A DNA stretch of 5,264 nucleotides from Desulfobulbaceae bacterium. Lineage in GTDB: Bacteria > Desulfobacterota > Desulfobulbia > Desulfobulbales > Desulfocapsaceae. Within the stretch, counting starts at the first letter, position 1, and every line of letters begins with the position of its first letter. Where the stretch lies: the NCBI GenBank assembly GCA_003509305.1, contig DOMU01000023.1, positions 1 through 5,264 of the forward strand, given 5' to 3'. Below, piece by piece: positions 4,773-5,264 of the stretch. The notes beneath the pieces are model-generated. The model ran no database searches. It saw nothing but the letters and a program-made list of their open reading frames with translations, and was not told the origin of the DNA. A program made the translations under genes and the position numbers.

Positions 4773-5264
4773 ATGGAAAATGAAACAGCGCGGGTTATTC
4801 ATGCTGGTTGGCTGATTGATGGCCTGGGCGGCGATATCCGGCGTGATGTGGCGCTGCGCCTCGAACAGGGAAAAATTGCCGAGATCGTCCCGGCCAGCGA
4901 AAATTGGCGGAGTTGGCCCGGCCCGGTTCTCGACTTCAGCCGCGCTGTCATCCTGCCGCCGCTGATTGATACCCATGTCCACTTATGGCTGTCGGCCAGC
5001 GCCGACCCGTCATACCGGGCCTGGCAGTGTCAGGCGACAGTGGCGGAAATTTTGCCGCAGATCCGGAAAAATCTCGATTATTGCCTAGCCCATGGCGTTG
5101 TTGCCGTCCGTGACCTCGGCGACCGGCACGGCCTGGCCCTGGCCGAAGCCCATCGGCAAACCAAACAACTTGATAACACCAATGCGGTGCGCATTATCGC
5201 CGCTGGGCCTGGCTGGCACCAACCAGGCCGCTACGGTACCCTGTTCGCGCGGGCGCCGGAGACG
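4773..5264 (+). CDS. Amidohydrolase, imidazolonepropionase-like, 5' part (runs off window)
   Basis: 164 codons are open from ATG to the last base, with no stop. The start has GGAGA (4761-4765) 7 nt upstream. Residues 7-60 form the N-terminal beta-sandwich with the usual RVIHAGWLIDG opening and GKIAEIVP strand. VILPPLIDTHVHL (59-71) holds the metal-binding HxH (His68 and His70) of the amidohydrolase superfamily. GVVAVRDLGD (108-117) and AAGPGWHQPGRYG (143-155) resemble the imidazolonepropionase/prolidase-like branch. The usual PGLID is PPLID here, so the glycine before the HxH motif is Pro. The later carboxylate-Lys, His and Asp ligands lie outside the window, so substrate and activity cannot be judged. 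The full family length is about 380-430 residues, so less than half is visible. It is divergent from the diiron gene and no clear promoter is seen. Confidence 0.85.
   Translation, partial: MENETARVIHAGWLIDGLGGDIRRDVALRLEQGKIAEIVPASENWRSWPGPVLDFSRAVILPPLIDTHVHLWLSASADPSYRAWQCQATVAEILPQIRKNLDYCLAHGVVAVRDLGDRHGLALAEAHRQTKQLDNTNAVRIIAAGPGWHQPGRYGTLFARAPET

Overview
The window is 5.26 kb of moderately GC-rich bacterial chromosome. It holds seven protein genes, two of them cut by the window edges, and no RNA gene, mobile element or CRISPR array that I can see. The gene mix is rubredoxin and rubrerythrin-type proteins, a class I PPK2, a DedA protein close to the E. coli type, SurE and a DUF3597 protein. 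This suggests a Gram-negative anaerobe or microaerophile, possibly of the Desulfuromonadales/Desulfobacterota kind. That placement is inference from gene content, since no phylogenetic marker is present.

Left part, plus strand: the 3' end of a DUF3597 gene (2-325) is followed by a strong GC hairpin and an intergenic region of about 270 bp with a plausible sigma70-type promoter (487-515). Next is a complete polyphosphate kinase 2 gene (600-1538). After a short spacer with a perfect TATAAT comes a gene for an unusual fusion protein (1629-2597). It has three rubredoxin-like Cys4 domains, a Pro/Ala/Glu linker, then a four-helix DUF2231-like membrane domain. A textbook intrinsic terminator (2642-2670) closes this gene and ends only 12 nt before the dedA start codon (2683-3324).

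Right part: surE (3336-4091, minus) converges on dedA with an 11-nt gap. Upstream of surE, on the same strand, is a rubrerythrin-like diiron protein without a rubredoxin domain (4180-4635). The two minus-strand genes could be one transcript, interrupted by a hairpin at 4131-4161. A divergent intergenic region of 137 bp with two short dyads separates the diiron gene from an amidohydrolase of the imidazolonepropionase-like type (4773 to the window end, truncated).

How they may work together: most of the genes fit stress and redox housekeeping. PPK2 converts polyphosphate and nucleotides, and SurE is a nucleotidase with reported exopolyphosphatase activity in E. coli. The diiron protein probably reduces peroxide. 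The most interesting point is that rubredoxin domains and a rubredoxin-less rubrerythrin are encoded about 1.6 kb apart. The rubredoxins are tethered to a membrane protein with conserved-looking histidines. A membrane-to-rubrerythrin electron path is a reasonable but untested hypothesis.
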